The notes: generated by a model from the sequence alone, not told the origin. 64,000 bases of DNA from Coix lacryma-jobi var. lacryma-jobi (GCA_009763385.1 CM019831.1:19742080-19806079); one strand, 5' to 3'; positions 22,991 to 34,415 are shown, counted from the stretch's first letter. A program made the numbers and translations.

Positions 22991-25900
22991 TCAATCCTCG
23001 TCGGTGCGGTACTCCTCCCCAAGGTCCGCGAGGGCAGCCTCGACCTCGACCCCCGAGCTCGAGGGTAGAGGGCTCCCGACGCCGCTGCTGGCATCAGGAG
23101 GCATCACGTCCTCCTCGAAGATCTTCGCAAGCGACGCCCCCGGCCTCTCCATCTTCTCCAAAATTTTGTCAACTCGGCGGTTGTTCCATTCCTCATCCTT
23201 CCCCTCGATCTCGATGAAGCCATTCGCGACAACATGGACCGGGAAGCGGAAACCGGAACGAACAACCGCGAGTGTCTGCTTGACACCGTGATGGAGAGCT
23301 TGCCGGACGCGGTCCCGAGCGGCTGCGTCGAAGAAGCATAAGGCGTCGACCAAGGCGTCGCCTCGAGCCATCGCGCCCTCTGCCGCAGCTACCGCAGGAG
23401 CCCCCCACATGGGGACGAGCCGGTCGAGGGAGGTGCGAGCCCGCTCCGCCACCATCGTCTCGTCTTGGAGTTGGTCCAAGAGAGCCTGGTTCGTCTCACG
23501 GAGCTCCTCGACCGTCTTCTCGACCCCTGCGCAATAAACAAGGAAGAGTGAGACGACGGCATAACGAAAAACTTCAAGACCCAAACAAAAACAAGATGTT
23601 AGCCTCACCGTCGCAGTGTTGCCCCAGTGCGGCGAGGTCGTTGGTCAGGCCCTCGGCACGCTGCTCCAGCCTGCGCTTCTCGGCCAGCGCAAGGAGCTTC
23701 TCGGACCTAAGGCCCTCGATCAGCCGGCCCGCCTCCACCAGGGCCAGATCCTTGCGGATCACCTCCTGCCGCGCCGCCCCCTCGGCAGCTCGGGCGGTGG
23801 CGGCGCCACTCGTGGCATCTTCGGCCTCTTTCCTGGCCGCCTCCGCTGCGGTCCGGGCAGCGGCGGCCACGCCACGGGCGTCAGCAGCCTCCTGCTTCGC
23901 CGCCTCGGCTTCAGCCCGGGCAGAGGTGGCCTCGCTTCGAGCGTCCGCGGCCTCCTTCCTCGACACTTCGAGAGTGGCGGCGGCCTCCTCCCTGGATCGG
24001 GCGACCTCACCTCGAGCCGCCTGGACCTCCGCCTCCGCTTCGTTAAGCCGGCTCGCCATCTGGGCGTTCCGGCTCAGCTCCGCGCGGAGATCTCGAAGCT
24101 CCGCCTCGGCCCGCTCGAGGGCGGCTAACACCTGTGCGGATCGGCTCGCCTCCTCGGAGCAGGACCGCTCCGCCTCCGCCATAAGTGCGGCCACCTCCCG
24201 GAAGATGGACCGCACCTCGCGCGATGCCCCCCGCTGGGCCGGCTGCTCGACGGGAACCGCGGCAAGGGGCGGGCTCAGTGGGACGGGAAACGGCCAAATC
24301 GGTCGGTCGAGCTCGATGTCGGGCAGACCCTCCTCCGCCTCGAGCTGCCCCGACAGCGACCCGCCGCTCGACGGCACGGGCCCCGGCTCCCTCTGTCCCT
24401 CCGCCGGCGCCTCCTGTTGCGGATCGGTCGATGGAAGGCTCGACCCTGGGCCCTCTTCCCTGGCCGGGCCCTCCGGCGCCTCGTCGGCGCTAGCCGTCAC
24501 GACGGGCGCCTCCACCGTCATCGAGCCCGCGGCGAGGAGCGGCCCCTGCTCCAGCTCGTTCAGAAGGTCCTCCACTGTCGGCTCCTTCTCCACCGACAGT
24601 AGGGGAGCGGTCTCCTCAACCCCGGACACCGGCGGGGCCGTGCTGGCCCCGGGCACTTCCCCCGAAACAGACGTCGTGGTAGGGGGAAGGGCGCCGCTCC
24701 CAGTTGGCGCCGTCGCCGGAGGAGGAGGGGGAGGATGCAGCGCCTCAGTCGACGCGGTGGAGGCTGGCTCGATGCCGTGAGCGGAGGCCCCTGCAGTATG
24801 AGATAACAGCGGTGTCAGAATCAGGAAGGATGCCTCGACCCCTGTGGTCGATGGCGACGGCCTCACCAAAATTCGCGACGACCAGTCGGCCCCCTCGAGC
24901 CATGGCAGCTCGAGCCTTCTCCAGCCAAGCGGCTTCTCTAGCGGAGGAAGGAGCCATACCTCGAGGTGCCTGTGCCTCGATGGGGCCCGAGGGCTTGGCC
25001 CTCTTGGACGAGGCGAGGTCCACCTCCTGATAGGAGCGCTTCCCCCTGAGAAAACAGAGATAGCGTATGTCATCAAAAAGTAAAAGGTAAAGCCTCACTA
25101 CCGACGAGGTCCAAGGAAACTACTCACCCGAAGCGGCGGCTGGGCTTCTTCCCGGAGTCTCCGGACCCACTCGGGGGCTGCGAGCCCACCCCACGGCTCG
25201 AGCCCTGCGCCTGGGCCGTCTCCGCAGGGCTGGGATGGGGGGAGGGCTCCCGACGCCTGCCATGGCTCGACCTCGAGGGAGAGCTCTCCTTCCGCCCCAC
25301 ATCGCGGGAGGGCGACCGCACCACCCTCGTGCTGATGTCATGGCGCTCGCTCCGACGCGGGCTCCGAGACCTGCTCCGACGCCCGCGCTGGTGGTCGCGC
25401 CCTCCCGCGTCCGCCTCCGCGTCCCGGTGGCGGTGCGGCGATGAACTCCGGGGACGCTCGCGCCCCTGGTCACGAGATGCTCGGGGGCTCCCTCCCCGAC
25501 GCTCATGATGGCGCGGGCTCGACGCCCCTTCTTGGCGCCCACTCCTCCGCGGGCTCGACGGCGCCCTTGACGGCTCGCGGGGGTCGGGCCCTGAACCCTT
25601 CTCGACCTGTCGGCCGCCTCTCGAGGCCCGCCCCCTCTCGAGACCCCCCGTCTGGGCTGACGCGGGGGCGGCCTCCGTTGGCGCAGTGGCGGAGGCGCTC
25701 CGGGTCCGGGGCTTCCTTGCGACTAGGGGCACGTCCGGCGCGGAGCTCGACGGACCTCGGGCCCCCGACGAGGCAGGGATCGGCGCCGCCTTCCGCGGCT
25801 GCGTCCCGCGTGCCCCTTTTGTCGGTGGGACCTCCAACGTCCCCCCCTGCACAGAGGAGCGGTCAGCCCTGCCATCGAAGAGCCCCGCGCGCATCAAGCG

Positions 25901-27230
25901 CGCATCCGTCCCCTCGTCGTCGTCCCCCTCCTCGTCACTACTCTCCTCCTCCGAGCTTGAGGAGCTCAGCTCGGGGGACCCGTCCCCAGGCTGACGGTTG
26001 CGACGGGCCCTCGCCAGTCTCTGCTCCCGAGCTAAGCGACGCAAGTTTTTATCTTTCTCTTTCTTCTTTTTTGCATCCTTGCTCTCCTTGTCCTTTTGAG
26101 CAGAGAGGCGCCTCACCTGAGCATCCGCGGCGTCTTCCCTCACCGGGGGCCTCGACGCGCGACAAGTAAACGCCCCCTGAAGAAAGGAGAAGCATGAGGA
26201 GACAAACCACAAGACGGATGCAAACGGATCGAAGGGGGAAGAAGGGGGAGGAGGTTCGAGATAGCTCGACTCGAGGGAAGCTTACCAGGTCGAGACACCC
26301 CTCGTCGGGCGCCATCGCAACCAGGTGGGAGAGTTCAGGGGTGAACGTCCCCTGGATCGTAATCGACACCCGGGAGACGCCCTCGTTCCAGGACAGCCTC
26401 TCTTCGGCCATCCTCGAACGGTTGAGCGCCTCGAGCTGAGCCTGCGGGCCCATCTCGTGCATAAGAAGGGGGCGGTCCGCCAGCGGAAGGACTCTTCGCT
26501 GGTGGAACGCCCAAATGACCGCTTGCACGGTCAGCTTCTTCTCATCCACCAGCGTCTTCATCATCTCCATCAACGGGACCAGGTGGCGTTGCCTGTCCGC
26601 CGCAACACCCCAGGTCCACTTCTCCGGGCGTTGAGTGAGGACCCGGCCGGTGTACTGCGGGAGGAGGCCACCTTCGTTCCGAAGGTAGAACCAATGGTCG
26701 TCCCACCCGGCCTGGTTGGAGGAAAGCTTGTACCGTAGGTACTCGCGGGGGACATTGGCCGACGAGGTCCCCGCCCTCGCAGTAATGGCAAGGGAGCCCA
26801 TACGCACGAGCCGCCTCCCGCTGGGCTTCAGGGACTTGATGAAGAGCTCGCCCCGGAAGAGATGGACGAACATCTCCCAGTGCGGCTCCATCTTCAGGTA
26901 CCCCTCGCACACCGCGGCGAATATGGCGGCGTGCGAGATGGAGTTGGGGGAGAAGTGTTGAAGCTCCACCTCGAAATGGTGGGTCAGCCCTCGCAGGAAG
27001 CGGCTCGGAGGGACGCCGAGCCCCATGCGGTGGTAGCGCGTGAAGCTCACCACATACCCCTCCGGCGGGTGCGGCTCCCGGTGCTCCGCCGACGGGATGA
27101 CCCACCATGCGGGCCCCTCCTCCGGATTGGGGTGCAAGAGCCCCTGGGCCACCAGCGAGTCCATCTCACTCTGCGTCACCTTCGACAGGCTCCAGTCCTC
27201 GGCCGGCGATATCTGTGTCTGGGCGGCCAT
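22991..27230 (-). CDS. Five-exon antisense gene of the Tat element (PF04195-type N-terminus, SR-rich, coiled coil)
   Basis: Exons on the minus strand: 27230-26286, 26176-25128, 25045-24867, 24790-23609 and 23526-22991. All four introns (76-109 bp) have GT and AG borders, phases agree at every junction, and the sum is 3891 nt, or 1296 codons with no stop. Residues about 25-200 match the 'putative gypsy type transposon' domain (AWWVIPSAEHREPHPPEGYV, PPSRFLRGLTHHFEVEL). Exon 2 holds a basic Lys/Arg tract (KKKKEKDKNLRRLAREQR), an acidic Ser/Glu run and an SR/RS-rich region. Exons 4-5 form a long Ala/Glu/Arg coiled coil. It probably acts in the nucleus, judging by the basic tracts. Its function is unknown, and antisense frames are known in Tat elements. 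Intact coding contrasts with the broken sense pol. Confidence 0.85.
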
Positions 27231-27355
27231 GACAGTGGCGCGGCGCGGATCCGAGCAGCGGACGGGCGGCGGCTAGCTCGAAGGAGAGGGCGCGTTAAGG
27301 CAGCAGCGGCGGCGAAGGCAAAGGCAAAGTAAAGGGTTCTCTTTCCCCTCTTTTC

Positions 27356-27363
27356 GATATTTA
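27356..27363 (-). promoter_or_regulatory. TATA box of the antisense gene
   Basis: On the minus strand TATAAATA lies about 126 bp upstream of the start codon at 27230. It is followed by a purine-rich and then a GC-rich leader. Position and sequence fit an independent RNA polymerase II promoter within the element. Confidence 0.6.
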
Positions 27364-27364
27364 T

Positions 27365-28644
27365 AGGGAGAAATCCAAAGGGACGGGATCTCCCACGACG
27401 TAAAAAGGTAACAGAATGCATTCAATGCGCCTACCTAACCGCGTCTCGAGCCGGGTGCAGGTCACACGCGTTACCTCTCCATTCGCTCCACTACCCGGGC
27501 CCGCCACGACCGTCGCTCCGGCTTCGCGCCCGTCGTTCTCCCCGACAGTTTCCGCCTAAAAAGGCGCGCCCAACGGGCAGAAGAATTCCAGACGACGGAG
27601 GCTTCTTCACAAAGGTAAAAACGGGCCCCGGCCCTAAGTCTCGAAGCAGCGAAGGCTGGCCCTCGAAAAGGGTTCGACAGCCGGCTTCGAGCACCCGAGT
27701 CAGGGACACCAAGGGGCGCCACTCGCGGCATTACTCGAGGGCCGAACCCTCGAGGCCTCTCACGTGTATCCAAGGCAGGGAGCTCGACGTGCAGTGAGAT
27801 CCCCTCGGAGGGAGGCATCGAGCCACCGGGTCCTATCGAATGGACCCGGCACTCCTGCAGACCGAGCCCCCATGCTATATGAGACCGCCTCCGGGCCACA
27901 GTCGACCCCTAAAGAACGGGGCACGAGCTCTCACTTGGATTCCCCGTTACTAGCTCACCGGGAACCTCGATACTCGCCCACTCGGGGTAGTACGAGGCAT
28001 CCCACCTCGCATCCGATCGAAAGGACTCGCGGGATGACAAGCCAGGGCAGTCGGCATGCCGGACAGCTCGAGGAGCCGGCCAGTCGGTTCAGCCTGGCAC
28101 CCCTCGACGAAAGAGGGTCTAAAAACTCGAACAGTTACGACTAATCTCTTTCTTTGTCTGAACATGGGATTTTCAGGCCTCGGGGGAACGCTCGACCTCC
28201 TTCTCACCCGAGCCCTCGAGACCAGGCCCAGGACGAACGCTTGCTCTCCATCTCGTCCGAGCCCTCCGAGCCAAGCCTCGGACGGAGTCCCCCACGACAA
28301 AGGAAAGGTGGCTTCGAACATTTAAACATTATTACCAAACCGCATTTCGAGCCTGTTGACAGGTACACACAGGCGCCGCGATCTCCGCTCTCTGACGATA
28401 TCCGCCTAGAAAGGCGCATCCGCCGGGCAGAAGGCTCCCAACCGACGAAGGATTCTTCGGAAAGTCCACGAGGGAGTCCTAACCACTCCCCCATGGCCTC
28501 GGGGGCTACACCCGCGGGTGTCGCTCGCACGACACCCACGGAGTCCAATCGACAAGAACCTCGAGACCAGTCAGCTACCCATCGAGATCCCGACCTGGAA
28601 CCCCTGCTCGAGTGCAAGCACTCAAACAAGGGCTCGGGGGCTAC
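27365..28644. other. 3' non-coding region of the Tat element up to the 3' LTR
   Basis: No coding region is supported. Two diverged copies of the GC-rich CCGAG...CTCGG minisatellite unit occur at about 28175-28290. The sequence just before the LTR, GGGCTCGGGGGCTAC, is the likely polypurine tract. Confidence 0.6.
28630..28644 (+). other. Likely polypurine tract of the Tat element
   Basis: GGGCTCGGGGGCTAC directly abuts the 3' LTR. It is G-rich but not purely purine, so the exact priming site is uncertain. Confidence 0.5.
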
Positions 28645-28695
28645 TGTCGGTGGTACGAAAAAAGGGTACCCCCAATCAACGCAAACACCCGAACA

Positions 28696-29282
28696 CTCCG
28701 TCTCCGTCTCGCCCGAGCCCGCCCGGCGAGGCCTCGGGCGAACGCCCTATCTCCGTCTCGCCCGAGCCCTCCCAGCGAGGCCTCGGGCGAACGCTCCGTC
28801 TCCGTCTCGCCCGAGCCCTCCCAGCGAGGCCTCGGGCGAACGCTCCGTCTCCGTCTCGCCCGAGCCCTCCCGGCGAGGCCTCGGGCGAACGCCCTATCTC
28901 CGTCTCGCCCGAGCCCTCCCAGCGAGGCCTCGGGCGAACGCTCCGTCTCCGTCTCGCCCGAGCCCTCCCAGCGAGGCCTCGGGCGAACGCTCCGTCTCCG
29001 TCTCGCCCGAGCCCTCCCAGCGAGGCCTCGGGCGAACGCTCCGTCTCCGTCTCGCCCGAGCCCTCCCGGCGAGGCCTCGGGCGAACGCCCTATCTCCGTC
29101 TCGCCCGAGCCCTCCCAGCGAGGCCTCGGGCGAACGCTCTATCTCCGTCTCGCCCGAGCCCTCCCAGCGAGACCTCGGGCGAACGCTCCGTCTCCGTCTC
29201 GCCCGAGCCCTCCCAGCGAGGCCTCGGGCGAACGCTCTATCTCCGTCTCGCTCGAGCCCTCCAAACCTCGGGCAAGCGCGCC
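28696..29282 (+). repeat. 49-bp minisatellite in the 3' LTR, 12 units
   Basis: Same array and unit order as in the 5' LTR, with identical variant units at matching places. The array has therefore not been reshuffled since insertion. Confidence 0.95.
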
Positions 29283-29934
29283 TCCACACCTCGAGCCTTA
29301 ACGCACGGACCTCGAGCTGTACAGTCAGCTGTACCAGCCCATACCACGCATTTAATGCCTTCACCTACTCCGGTCACGTCCACTAGTGCACGGCATGTAC
29401 CACAGTGACCCGGTGTAAAGGTCAAGTCACGTTTTCACCACAAGCATGGGCAAAAGGACACCAGTGCAGCACTGTTCGGCCACGTCGGGCACTGTAACCC
29501 CTCGAGGCCGGCTACGCGCCCCTCGAGCCCTGCACTGTAACCCCTCGAGGCCGGCTACGCGCCCCACGAGTCCTGCACTGTAACACCTCGAGGCCGGCTC
29601 CGCGCCCCTCGGGCCCCCGTGGCACCACCTCGAAGCCGGCTCCGCGCCCTTCGAGCCCTAACTACTTTCGTGCTATTGAAGGACAGGTACCCCAAGACCC
29701 GGAGGGACCTCACCGCGTACTGTACGTTCCGGGATGGGTGCTGTACGGCTCCCGCCTTGTCGCGTCCCCACGTCCGCGCCCGGGATGGAAGCCACGATTC
29801 AAGGACGCCTCAACAGCGACGATCACGTCGGCTCCAGTGGCCCCGACAAGACAGAGTCCCTACCCTTCTCCGTATGGGACACCATGCGCCCGGACACCTG
29901 TAATACTTTTTGTAACCCTGGCCACCCCTTGCTC

Positions 29935-29942
29935 TATAAAAG
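29935..29942 (+). promoter_or_regulatory. TATA box, 3' LTR of the Tat element
   Basis: TATAAAAG, identical to 15523-15530. It could drive read-out transcription into the flanking CACTA remnant and spacer. Confidence 0.6.
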
Positions 29943-30403
29943 GGGACGCTAGGGCCCTCATTCGGGACGACGACACGCAACACACGAGTCCACGCACAAA
30001 CACAAGTCTGGACTCCGGTCCACGCTCACTGAGCTTGTATTTTCCCCTGTACAAGCACTTAGGTGCAAGTAATACAAGAACATCCCCCCCGCTGGACGTA
30101 GGGCCTTCTTTGCCCGAACCAGGATAAATCCTTGTGTCCCCTTGCATCACCATCCAGGAAGAGAAGCACGCGATCATATTACTTGTTGGTGTGATACCCC
30201 CGGGTACGAAACACCGACATTTTCAATCTTCAAACCGTCATTGAAGAAATATCAGTGGCGGTTGAATAGAAACCACTAGTGATATACCGGTAGTGAATGT
30301 CATTTCTGTAGTAGTGGTCACTAGTAAATTGTCCGATAACTGTGTTATGTTTTATCCTTTCTTGTCCTAATAAATTGTCTTTCTATGCCGTCCTGTTTAC
30401 ATA

Positions 30404-30470
30404 TATAAGCACACAACTGAACCACATGGTGCATTGAATGTAACATACAGTCCTATATTCCTGCACAACA
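30404..30470 (-). pseudogene. Exon-like fragment encoding a VTFNAPCGSVV peptide
   Basis: It follows an acceptor-like GTTGTGCAG on the minus strand and shares NAPCGSV with the fragment at 12883-12962. The family is unidentified. Confidence 0.4.
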
Positions 30471-30639
30471 TATAAAATTGAATGTAACGTAGCCATGATG
30501 GAGAGATCAAAATGGAGTTGAAAACCAGATGACCACATATATATCATATTCGTTGCTTCGTTTGGGCCTCTAGAGTTTGATGGGAGTATCTTAAGGTGCA
30601 ACCACACTAACCAAAAATCCCAAGGATATATCGCATCAA

Positions 30640-30730
30640 TGGATATTCAAAGGGTTCTCTTCATCCAGTTATTCTAATATTGAGGGGTGTGGCCTTAGGA
30701 GGTATTGGGAATTCTGAAATGAAATCCAAT
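30640..30730 (-). pseudogene. C-terminal exon-like fragment (LLDFISEFPIPPKATP)
   Basis: The frame MSLLDFISEFPIPPKATPL... ends in a stop. It resembles the terminal peptides at 11870-12112 and 60112-60351. Confidence 0.38.
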
Positions 30731-31392
30731 AATGACATTGTCATTGAGCGCATTCACATACATCATCCTGATCTTTGTTCAATGTCATCGAATTGGTTTT
30801 TTCCAGCTACTAGAAATAGTACCATGGACGATGGCATATGTGTGCACGGGCTTAATTAATAAGTTCTGCAGATACATTTCCAATACCCAGCGATGTGTCA
30901 TTACTTTGTTGAGACCCTGTTCCTATAGATTGAGAACAAGGAGGGGAAATGAACCATTTTTTCGGGACAGATAAAAAAAACAAGCAAGCTGCCATGGATT
31001 TCTTGTTTGAAGAAATAGTACAAGAATAAAGTATTTGAGTAGAAGTTAGTATATATTTTTTTTAACTTGTGGAATGATGAAATAATAGCGGTGCATCTCT
31101 GTCGTCAGGTACAACATTGCAAAATCAGGTGGTGAGCAGGGACTCACCAGAATCCATGGTTTCATAAAACATGTATCTGAAAAATTTTAGAAAAATTGAG
31201 TGTGGAATAACTCAAAGCATCACCAAAAGTAGTCCTTAATCTTTTGAAGGTATCAATGTACTGAATTTTTTGGAGCTTCCCTTAGCCATATATTAGGCAG
31301 TACTGTCTATACAGCAATGATTAGTGTATCTTAATCTGTGGAAAGTACAACAAAGTATGTCGTCATAAAAATGGGAAATAATGAAAAGTTCA

Positions 31393-31660
31393 TCAAACAC
31401 TACTGTAGACCCATGGATCCCTGCCAGTGCATGCTGAAGCACCACCTCTGCTCTGCCTATGATTCCATCCATCAATGTGGCATGGGGGGATGATGCAGTT
31501 CCAGCAAGGAGGGCTCAGGCGGATGGTGCATCCTTGGTCTCGAGCAGAGGCGGTGGCAGCGGCCGTGCCATCTGCCAAGCGAGATGATCCGGTCAGGACA
31601 ACATCGCTGGTGTCGAGTTGAATCTGGGCCTCTCTATCACATAACAAAGCCTAAAGAATA
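31393..31660 (-). pseudogene. Exon-like fragment starting LCDREAQIQLDTSD
   Basis: On the minus strand an acceptor-like TTATTCTTTAG is followed by an open frame with DREAQIQLDTSDVVLTGSSR. This parallels DIEKRIQ...SRSSNLQ in the frame at 60112-60351, which also follows an AG. It is probably the start of the same terminal exon type. The family is unidentified. Confidence 0.35.
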
Positions 31661-32109
31661 ACAATTAGCTATTGTGGGACTGAAGTGATGAACAGATGGT
31701 CAAGACCAAATGACGCTTACACTAAAATACCAATATAACCTGCTTAATTTTTTAATTATTACTTCCTGAATTGGAAAAAATTAAGTACTAGCTAGTTCAC
31801 AACCTAAGTTCCTTCTAATGTAGAACCTCTCAACATTTGCCCATTAGATCTGAACAAAAGAATGACTTGTTATTTCACAACTTAAGCCTAAACATGCACC
31901 GTAAAAATTTCACTCTTCATATAGGGTCAACAGGTTAAAGTAGCCCCCGATGCCATGTGTTGTCCTTTGGTTGAGCCAACCTCTAACACTAGGAAGAGTG
32001 AACCCATGAGGTTTGGAACCCAGGGGCCAGGGCACATCCACAGCTCGTTACATCAGAACTAAGTAGTAAGAAAACTCATATAGAGAAGCTATATAGCACT
32101 CCCTTGCTT

Positions 32110-32370
32110 AGCACATAGTGACACAACCATGCAACCCTGCAAGCCTCTCATCTCTTGGTCCCACAATGCAAAATGAAAAAATAGCAAAAGAACGTTGTGC
32201 AACTAGTTCATCATCACTTGGTGTCCAATGTGGATTTATTCTTCCAGACCAATCAACTGTAAGGACCAGCTCGTGCCAGTTGGCAGGTGCAATAATGGTA
32301 TTTGGATTTCCCTTTGGTCAATATACAAAGGTTACTACAGTTGATGCCAGTTCACTTGCAATGCCAAAAA
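32110..32370 (-). pseudogene. Possible decayed exon (NWHELVLTVDWSG region)
   Basis: The minus strand is open for about 80 codons except for one TGA and has protein-like composition (APANWHELVLTVDWSGRI..., WTPSDDELVAQRSF). The plus strand also has an open frame, so this is weak. I do not recognise a family. Confidence 0.25.
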
Positions 32371-33126
32371 GGCATGGACAAGGTAGCGCGAAAACATGGG
32401 TGCTGGTACACACTGGTATGTAGAAACCTCAGTGCCCTCCTGGTGTCACCGACTGTTTGTATGTTTCACAATATTATTAGTTACGATCTTGACATGGAGG
32501 AGGAGCTGGCGTGCACATCACACAGAAGAAAATAAGAGGACGGTTGATCTGGCTTGCACCACCGTGCTGATTGCAGTGATCAATGTAAGAGAGGTAGATG
32601 AACCGCTTTCATTTTTTTTTAGATCCGAGATATAGAGTATAATCAATTTCAGTAGTAGTGATCGAGTTAGCTTTGTTATCCAATACAGCAATATCCGAAT
32701 GTGGTATCTATCATGACACAGTTGAGTTCTCTATTCGCGATTATTAGTTTCTCACCCTAGGGTTGATTTTACGAGACACGTAATTCTTGAGTAACAATAG
32801 TCCAAGAACTACCAGACCACATCATGTTGAATGAAATGAAATGCAGTGTCCACTGTTCTGTCATGCCACACACTAGCTAGTAATGATGGAGAGCCACAAA
32901 TAAAACTCAGAACCATATCTCTGTGCGCGGACATATATATAACATTCATAGTAGTTAGTACGCTTCTATATATGTCCAGTGTTTCAAGTAATATTCAATA
33001 TCACAACTCCACTCTCTGTTGTCTGAAAAGGCAAAGGCTATCAAATATAATTTGTTGCTCCCAAGCGGGTGGCCTGGTGCTTTTTGTCGAGTCATGTTAT
33101 TTTGAGTCTCCACTAAATCGTAGCGC

Positions 33127-33195
33127 TAGTATTGGGAGGCATGAGGAAATTTGACAATTTTGCGTGAAGTAGACGCTGCCATGTGATGCGCAAAA
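33127..33195 (-). pseudogene. C-terminal exon-like fragment (LSNFLMPPNTSAT)
   Basis: A short minus-strand frame KLSNFLMPPNTSATI ends in a stop, close to LSNFLILPNP at 11870-12112. Confidence 0.38.
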
Positions 33196-34373
33196 CAAGC
33201 AGTGATGGTCGAAATGCCAGTACTGCACAAGGCCAGTTGGGATATCGATCTCATACCGCCGGTTGAATACAAGGCCAGAGAGCTCAGTGAAGCGGATGCT
33301 TGTTCAGAGTTGATGGGGCATATGAGGATGACGGCTGGGACACACATGACGTGGTGGCTATGGGACGACCGTGGCCACTCTCCTTGACCGGTCATTTCTA
33401 ATGCAACTCTAGAGGCTACAGAAAGTTGGATGGCCATGCTCAAGTATTAGTCTAGTGGTGTGTCACTTCTGGTCGTCCTTGGCTCCTCCTCATGGCGCCT
33501 AGGAGCACTGGACACGACCCAACGCCATCACCCCACACCACTTCAGGTGTTGATCGCCAACTTTCTGCTCGTGCTCGTCTTCTCCACCGCGCTTCTTAGC
33601 AATGGTTCCTCCTCGGATGAGATCTCGGATCTCTAGCAACGTGCCATGCGTGGCAAGCACAATTATAGATTTTTTTGAGGACGACAAAATGGGTTAACCT
33701 AGGCGGGCATCACAACTGCCTCAATGAAAAGGCCTCCGTAAATCACTTTTTTTCTAGGTGTGGTTACAGTGCCAACCTCCAAAAGTTTGAATACAAATAT
33801 GAAAAACCCCGTAGCCCAATTCGGGTTTGGGTCTGGCCTGATCTGGGCTGTGCACTGCCATCTTTGGGGCAGCTCGAGCCGGATGCGCCGCCGCCTTGGT
33901 TGTTCGATCTGCCACCGAGGGGATCAGCTCGATCCGCTGCGTGCATGTCAGCTGTCACCAGATCTAACCACCGCAACAGAGTAGGGGCTGCTGCACCTCC
34001 TCCTCGCACCACTACTACACCTTCGCTGGTTCCATCCACCATCGTCTTAGATCCGGCCACCACTAGTACACAAATGATTTTTACGTGGTCCTTTCCAATC
34101 CAACAGATCGTCGAATCACCAATCCAATTAGGCAATGTGCTCAGCAAAGAGCCTGCGCATCACGTCGAGGACAAGCTTGGTTCCGGTAGCAGATGTTAGC
34201 AGCACCAAAGGGGAAGGGGATGGAATCAGAAAATAGAGCAGCAATACAACAGGAAGAACTAGCAATTCATCCATAATAGCAAGGAAGGAAGGGAATTCGG
34301 AGGAAAACAATCGACACAAGAGAAGTATCTGATTATAATATTCTTCATCTCCCTTTCTCTCAACAGCCAAGGA

Positions 34374-34374
<1 letters not shown>

Positions 34375-34411
<37 letters not shown>
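34375..34411. repeat. (TA)n microsatellite
   Basis: A run of TA dinucleotides directly beside the MITE. It may be its insertion target. Confidence 0.95.

Positions 34412-34415
<4 letters not shown>

Larger units (their letters stand above)
14233..30219 (+). mobile_element. Ty3 (gypsy) retrotransposon of the Tat type, about 16 kb, very young
   Basis: Two LTRs (14233-15808 and 28645-30219) begin TGTCGGTGG and end CACCGACA. They flank the complete internal region and lie within a perfect 5-bp duplication TTTTC (14228-14232 and 30220-30224). By eye the LTRs differ by about three substitutions and one C-tract indel over about 1575 bp, so insertion was very recent. Domain order is gag, protease, RT, RNase H, a second RNase H and integrase. 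A long 3' region then holds an antisense gene. The extra RNase H and the antisense frame are hallmarks of the Tat lineage (RIRE2/Grande relatives). Sense coding is broken at three places, so it would need a helper. Confidence 0.95.
28645..30219 (+). repeat. 3' LTR of the Tat element
   Basis: Nearly identical to the 5' LTR. The differences seen are one in the first 49-bp unit, one in the sixth, one G/A near 29456 and a C-tract of seven instead of eight near 30085. It contains the same 49-bp array (28696-29282), 43-bp array (29490-29662) and TATA box (29935-29942). Confidence 0.95.
14034..30316. mobile_element. CACTA element remnant, split by the Tat-type Ty3 element
   Basis: The left part (14034-14232) is packed with inverted subterminal motifs (CACTGGCGGTTT / AAACCGCCAGTGA and variants). 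The right part (30220-30316) has the same motifs and ends TTCTGTAGTAGTG, a normal CACTA end. I could not find the matching left terminus, so the left side is probably deleted or rearranged. The Ty3 element lies between TTTTC duplications within it. Confidence 0.65.
30317..34380. other. Spacer with scattered decayed minus-strand coding fragments
   Basis: Mostly AT-rich sequence without an intact gene. Coding-like fragments are listed separately (30404-30470, 30640-30730, 31393-31660, 32110-32370, 33127-33195). A TTAACCTAGGCGGGCAT-like segment near 33690 resembles CACTA subterminal sequence at 61990-62090, but no ends could be found. Confidence 0.5.

Noticed and set aside
23548..24780. Long plus-strand frame rich in Ser/Ala/Arg, opposite exon 4 of the antisense gene
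   Set aside because: A mirror frame of the Ala/Glu-rich coiled coil. It has no domain and no continuation, while the minus strand has splice-consistent exons.
25441..26169. Plus-strand frame opposite exon 2 of the antisense gene
   Set aside because: GC-rich complement of the SR-rich exon. It shows no homology.
33690..33780. Possible CACTA-like element from AACCTAGGCGGGCAT-type words
   Set aside because: No termini or target duplication could be found. Recorded only as a resemblance.
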